Of a DNA stretch of 64,000 nt, positions 61,363 through 64,000 are shown in pieces. Both the position numbers and the translations under genes were made by a program. The number at the start of each line of letters is the position of its first letter. Within the stretch, counting starts at the first letter, position 1. This stretch comes from Streptomyces sp. Ru71 (lineage in GTDB: Bacteria > Actinomycetota > Actinomycetes > Streptomycetales > Streptomycetaceae), in NCBI RefSeq assembly GCF_002920535.1, contig NZ_PQSS01000007.1:98668-162667 (forward strand). Reading direction: 5' to 3'. The notes beneath the pieces are model-generated. The model was not told the origin of the DNA and made no database searches. It saw only the letters and a list, made by a program, of their open reading frames with translations.

Positions 61363-62666
61363 CCTGCCGTGGCCTCCTGACCGGACCGGCCGGCCAGTGC
61401 CCACCAGGCCGCCAGGCCCAGGCAGACCGCGGTCAGCACGGTCGAGGGGCCGCCGATGTCGGCGTACACGAAGTCGACGAGCTGCCACACCAGCAGCCCG
61501 CAGGCGGCCAGGCCGCAGTCCAGGGCGGAGCCGGCCCGCCGCCGGGCGCGCGGCAGGGCGCGCAGCGCGCACACCAGCAGCGCCAGCCAGCCGCCGGCCA
61601 GGGCGAGCAGTCCGAGCAGGCCCTGTTCGCTCAGCACCAGCAGGTACATGTTGTGCGGGGACAGCAGCGGCTGCCGGCGGAAGGCGGCGCCCGCGCCGTC
61701 GGTGTCGCTGCCGGAGGACAGCGCGAGGGAGGCGTGCGCGTCGCGGTGGTCGGGGAAGCCCTTCAAGCCGACGCCGGTCAGGGGGTGTTCGCGCCACATG
61801 TCCACGGCCGACGCCCACAGGGTGTACCGGTCGGTCACCGACTGGTCGGGCGCGTCGGCGACCCGCGTGATGCTGGAGACCCGTTCCTGCAGCATCGCCG
61901 TGCCGACGCCGAGACCGCCCACCAGGACCACGCCCGCCGCGACCACGGCCGCCGCCACCTTCAGCGCCCGCCGCGGCCCGGCCAGCGCCAGCTGGACGGT
62001 GCAGGTGAGCGCGGTCGCGATCCACGCGCCCCGGCTGAAGGACACCGCGAGCGGCGGCAGCAGGAGCACGGCGCACACACCGGCGGCCGCCCTGGGCCGT
62101 ACGTCCGGGTGGCCGAGCGCCAGGCCGACGGCGGTCACCAGGCCCAGGGAGACCACCGTCGCCATGCCCATCACGTCCTGCGGGCCGAAGGTGCCGACCG
62201 CACGGACGTCCTCGCCCTGGTAGGAGGCGCCGGTGGCGGTGGCGTACTGGTGCACCCCGACCGCGCCCTGCCACAGCGCGAGGCCCACCAGCGACCAGGC
62301 GAGCAGCCGGGCGTCGCGCCGGTCGCGGATCAGCAGCAGCACGGCGGCCGGGACGAGGACGAAGACCTGGAGGTAGCGGCCCAGACCGCTGATCCCGGCG
62401 CCGGGCGAGGCGGCGTGCAGCGCGGCCAGCGTCACCCCGGCCACCGGCAGCCCGAGGATCACGGCGGCGGCGGGGGACAGCGGGCGCCGCCGCTGCCGCA
62501 GCAGCCGTACGACGCAGACCAGGACCACCAGCGCGGAGGCCGCGTCGGCGGGGCCCGCGCCCTCGGCGTCCGGGTTCTGCTCCAGTGCCAGCAGGGCGAG
62601 CACGGGCACCACCGCCCACACCGGGGAGCGCGGCGGGCGCAGCGGCAGCGGCAGCGCGAGGCTCAT
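61359..62666 (-). CDS. O-antigen ligase/polymerase-family membrane protein
   Basis: This 435-residue membrane protein has about ten helices and the Wzy/WaaL signature loop DMWREHPLTGVGLKGFPDHRDAHASLALS followed by LSPHNMYLLVLSEQGLLGLLAL, the O-antigen ligase-domain pattern with the conserved His-Asn. It likely polymerises or transfers lipid-linked repeats outside the membrane. It starts six bases downstream of the sugar transferase stop. Confidence 0.87.
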   Translation of the reverse strand: MSLALPLPLRPPRSPVWAVVPVLALLALEQNPDAEGAGPADAASALVVLVCVVRLLRQRRRPLSPAAAVILGLPVAGVTLAALHAASPGAGISGLGRYLQVFVLVPAAVLLLIRDRRDARLLAWSLVGLALWQGAVGVHQYATATGASYQGEDVRAVGTFGPQDVMGMATVVSLGLVTAVGLALGHPDVRPRAAAGVCAVLLLPPLAVSFSRGAWIATALTCTVQLALAGPRRALKVAAAVVAAGVVLVGGLGVGTAMLQERVSSITRVADAPDQSVTDRYTLWASAVDMWREHPLTGVGLKGFPDHRDAHASLALSSGSDTDGAGAAFRRQPLLSPHNMYLLVLSEQGLLGLLALAGGWLALLVCALRALPRARRRAGSALDCGLAACGLLVWQLVDFVYADIGGPSTVLTAVCLGLAAWWALAGRSGQEATAG

Positions 62667-62672
62667 GGTCCG

Positions 62673-64000
62673 TCAGCTCCCGCTCGCCCGCAGCAGCGCG
62701 GCGGCGGTGCGCAGCAGGATGCACACATCGCCCCACAGCGACCAGTTGTCGATGTAGGCGTTGTCGAAGCGGGCCCGGTCCTCGATGGAGGTGTCGCCGC
62801 GCAGCCCGTGGATCTGGGCCAGCCCGGTGAGGCCGGCCGGCATGCGGTGGCGGGCCGCGTAGCCGGGGTGGGTACGGCTGAACCGGGCGACGAAATAAGG
62901 GCGTTCGGGGCGCGGGCCGACCAGGCTCATGTCGCCGCGGAAGACGTTCCACAGCTGCGGCAGCTCGTCCAGGGAGGTGCGGCGCAGGAAGCGGCAGAAG
63001 CGGCTCATCCGGTCGTCACCGGCCACGCTCCACCGGGTGGCGGCCTCGTGCGCGTCGGCCGGGCGGTGGGTGCGGAACTTCAGCAGCGTGAAGGGCCGCC
63101 CGTCCTGTCCGATCCGCTCCTGCCGGAACAGCACACCGGGCCCGTCGGTGGCCCGCAGCACGGCCGCGCACACCAGCAGCACCGGGCCCGCCGCGAGCAG
63201 CAGCGCCCCGGACACGACGACGTCCAGCAGCCGCTTGCCGGCGCCGCCCGAGTGTCGCGCGCCCAGCCGCAGCCGGCGGCAGGAGAACCCGGCGAGCTGC
63301 TCCCGGGAGGCGGAGGAGGGGCAGTCGGCGTCGAGTTCCCACACCGTGCAGCCCGACTCGGCCAGCGCCCGCAGCAGCGGCCCCTGCCGGGAGCGCACCT
63401 CGGGATGGACGGCCAGCACGTCCCGTACGCCGTTCTGGATCAGCGCCCGCTGCACCTGGTGGCCGGTGGTCAGCACGGGCAGGCCCTCGGCGCCCTCGGG
63501 GTGCTCGGCGACCACGCCGACCGGGCGCACCCCGCAGCGCGGGTGGCGCAGTACGGCGGCGGCCACCCGCTGCGCGGCCGGCGCGGGGCCGACGACCAGG
63601 GCCGGGCGGGGGCGGCGCAGCAGCGCGGCGCGGCGCCGCCAGTGGACGGTGCCCCGGGCGGCGCAGGCGACGGCCGACTGCAGCAGCACGCCGAGCAGCA
63701 GGGTGCGGGCGGGCAGCGCGTGCTCGGGGCGGTGGGCGGCGACGGCGGCGGCCAGCGCCAGCCAGGCGACCGCGATCCGGCCGCAGACGGCGGGCAGTTC
63801 GTCCAGCACACCGCTCACCGGCCGTGCGGGGCGCGGGCGCAGCAGCAGCGTCGCGGCGACCAGGGCGGCGGCGGCCGGCAGCGCGAGGCGGTGCGCCCCG
63901 GCGAGGGCGAGCGCGCCGGCCAGGGCGGCGACCGCGTCGGCGGTGAGCAGCGGCAGCGGGGAGCGGGCCGGGCGGGCGGCCGGCGCAGCGGGAACCGGAA
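62673..64000 (-). CDS. Polyprenyl phosphoglycosyl transferase (WbaP/WcaJ-type), 5' end beyond window
   Basis: The reading frame stays open to the right edge of the window; about 442 residues are visible. N-terminal hydrophobic helices and a CoA-binding-like Rossmann part (PALVVGPAPAAQRVAAAVLRH) precede the catalytic sugar transferase domain: KRLLDVVVSGALLLAAGPVLL, GPGVLFRQERIGQDGRPF, LKFRTHRP, RRTSLDELPQLWNVFRGDMSLVGPRPERP with the catalytic Asp-Glu, and PGLTGLAQIHG-like PAGLTGLAQIHGLRG. It attaches the first sugar-1-phosphate to undecaprenyl phosphate and so begins repeat-unit synthesis. First visible gene of the leftward operon. Confidence 0.92.
   Translation of the reverse strand, partial: PVPAAPAARPARSPLPLLTADAVAALAGALALAGAHRLALPAAAALVAATLLLRPRPARPVSGVLDELPAVCGRIAVAWLALAAAVAAHRPEHALPARTLLLGVLLQSAVACAARGTVHWRRRAALLRRPRPALVVGPAPAAQRVAAAVLRHPRCGVRPVGVVAEHPEGAEGLPVLTTGHQVQRALIQNGVRDVLAVHPEVRSRQGPLLRALAESGCTVWELDADCPSSASREQLAGFSCRRLRLGARHSGGAGKRLLDVVVSGALLLAAGPVLLVCAAVLRATDGPGVLFRQERIGQDGRPFTLLKFRTHRPADAHEAATRWSVAGDDRMSRFCRFLRRTSLDELPQLWNVFRGDMSLVGPRPERPYFVARFSRTHPGYAARHRMPAGLTGLAQIHGLRGDTSIEDRARFDNAYIDNWSLWGDVCILLRTAAALLRASGS

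Overview
The window is a high-GC chromosomal segment from a Streptomyces or a very close relative. The evidence is strong GC3 codon bias, frequent GTG starts, twin-arginine signal peptides, and above all a block of rodlin and chaplin genes (50.9-54.4 kb), the hydrophobic coat proteins of aerial hyphae and spores. Housekeeping genes (recD2, citrate synthase, copper ATPase, inositol catabolism) alternate with accessory blocks. No tRNA, rRNA, CRISPR array or insertion sequence was seen.

Layout. 0-6 kb: a fused ABC exporter (5' cut by the window edge), a repeat-rich gap and two secreted proteins including an S37-type aminopeptidase. 6-14 kb: a lipoprotein, a Tat-exported GH3 N-acetylhexosaminidase, a divergent LysR/EamA pair, acetyltransferases, a TIM-barrel isomerase and a MarR-GNAT fusion with its own palindromic operator. 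14-20 kb: a repeat-filled gap, then a LacI regulator diverging from a sugar operon (Gfo/Idh/MocA dehydrogenase, DUF993, isomerase) that faces a ribokinase across two terminators. 20-22 kb: a small SH3-like secreted protein and an overlapping membrane protein/ECF sigma factor/SRPBCC-like cassette.

22-28.7 kb is an accessory island: an anti-sigma-type ATPase, an HTH-DUF5753 regulator with its DUF397 partner, a serine hydrolase, and a tight three-gene operon of an EACC1-type component, a caspase-fold protease with C-terminal TPR-like repeats, and a ClpC-like protein that keeps the N-domain, a single ATPase domain with an eroded Walker B, and a UVR-type middle motif. A broken Uma2-family gene lies just upstream. 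This operon is the best candidate for an under-described conflict or cell-death system.

28.7-45 kb: recD2, a candidate leader ORF and citrate synthase, an empty 0.6 kb stretch with several hairpins, a CsoR-type operator with copZ-copA, a decayed alcohol dehydrogenase, an AraC regulator, iolC with a Cgl0159-type barrel protein, mmsA, a lipoprotein and an APC permease. 45-51 kb: a membrane protein that fuses an extracytoplasmic CocE-like hydrolase to a cytoplasmic ABC ATPase, with its permease, then a long-chain acyl-CoA ligase. 51-54.5 kb: three rodlins, one short chaplin and one wall-anchored long chaplin. 54.6-64 kb: a GH26-like secreted glycosidase facing a leftward seven-gene exopolysaccharide operon (phosphoglycosyl transferase, O-antigen ligase, MurJ-type flippase, deacetylase, glycosyltransferase, Wzz-like, CelD-like GNAT) whose first gene runs off the right edge.

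Starts were moved inward from the longest open frame wherever a ribosome binding site, signal peptide or family N-terminus argued for it. Family calls rest on motif recognition without a database search.
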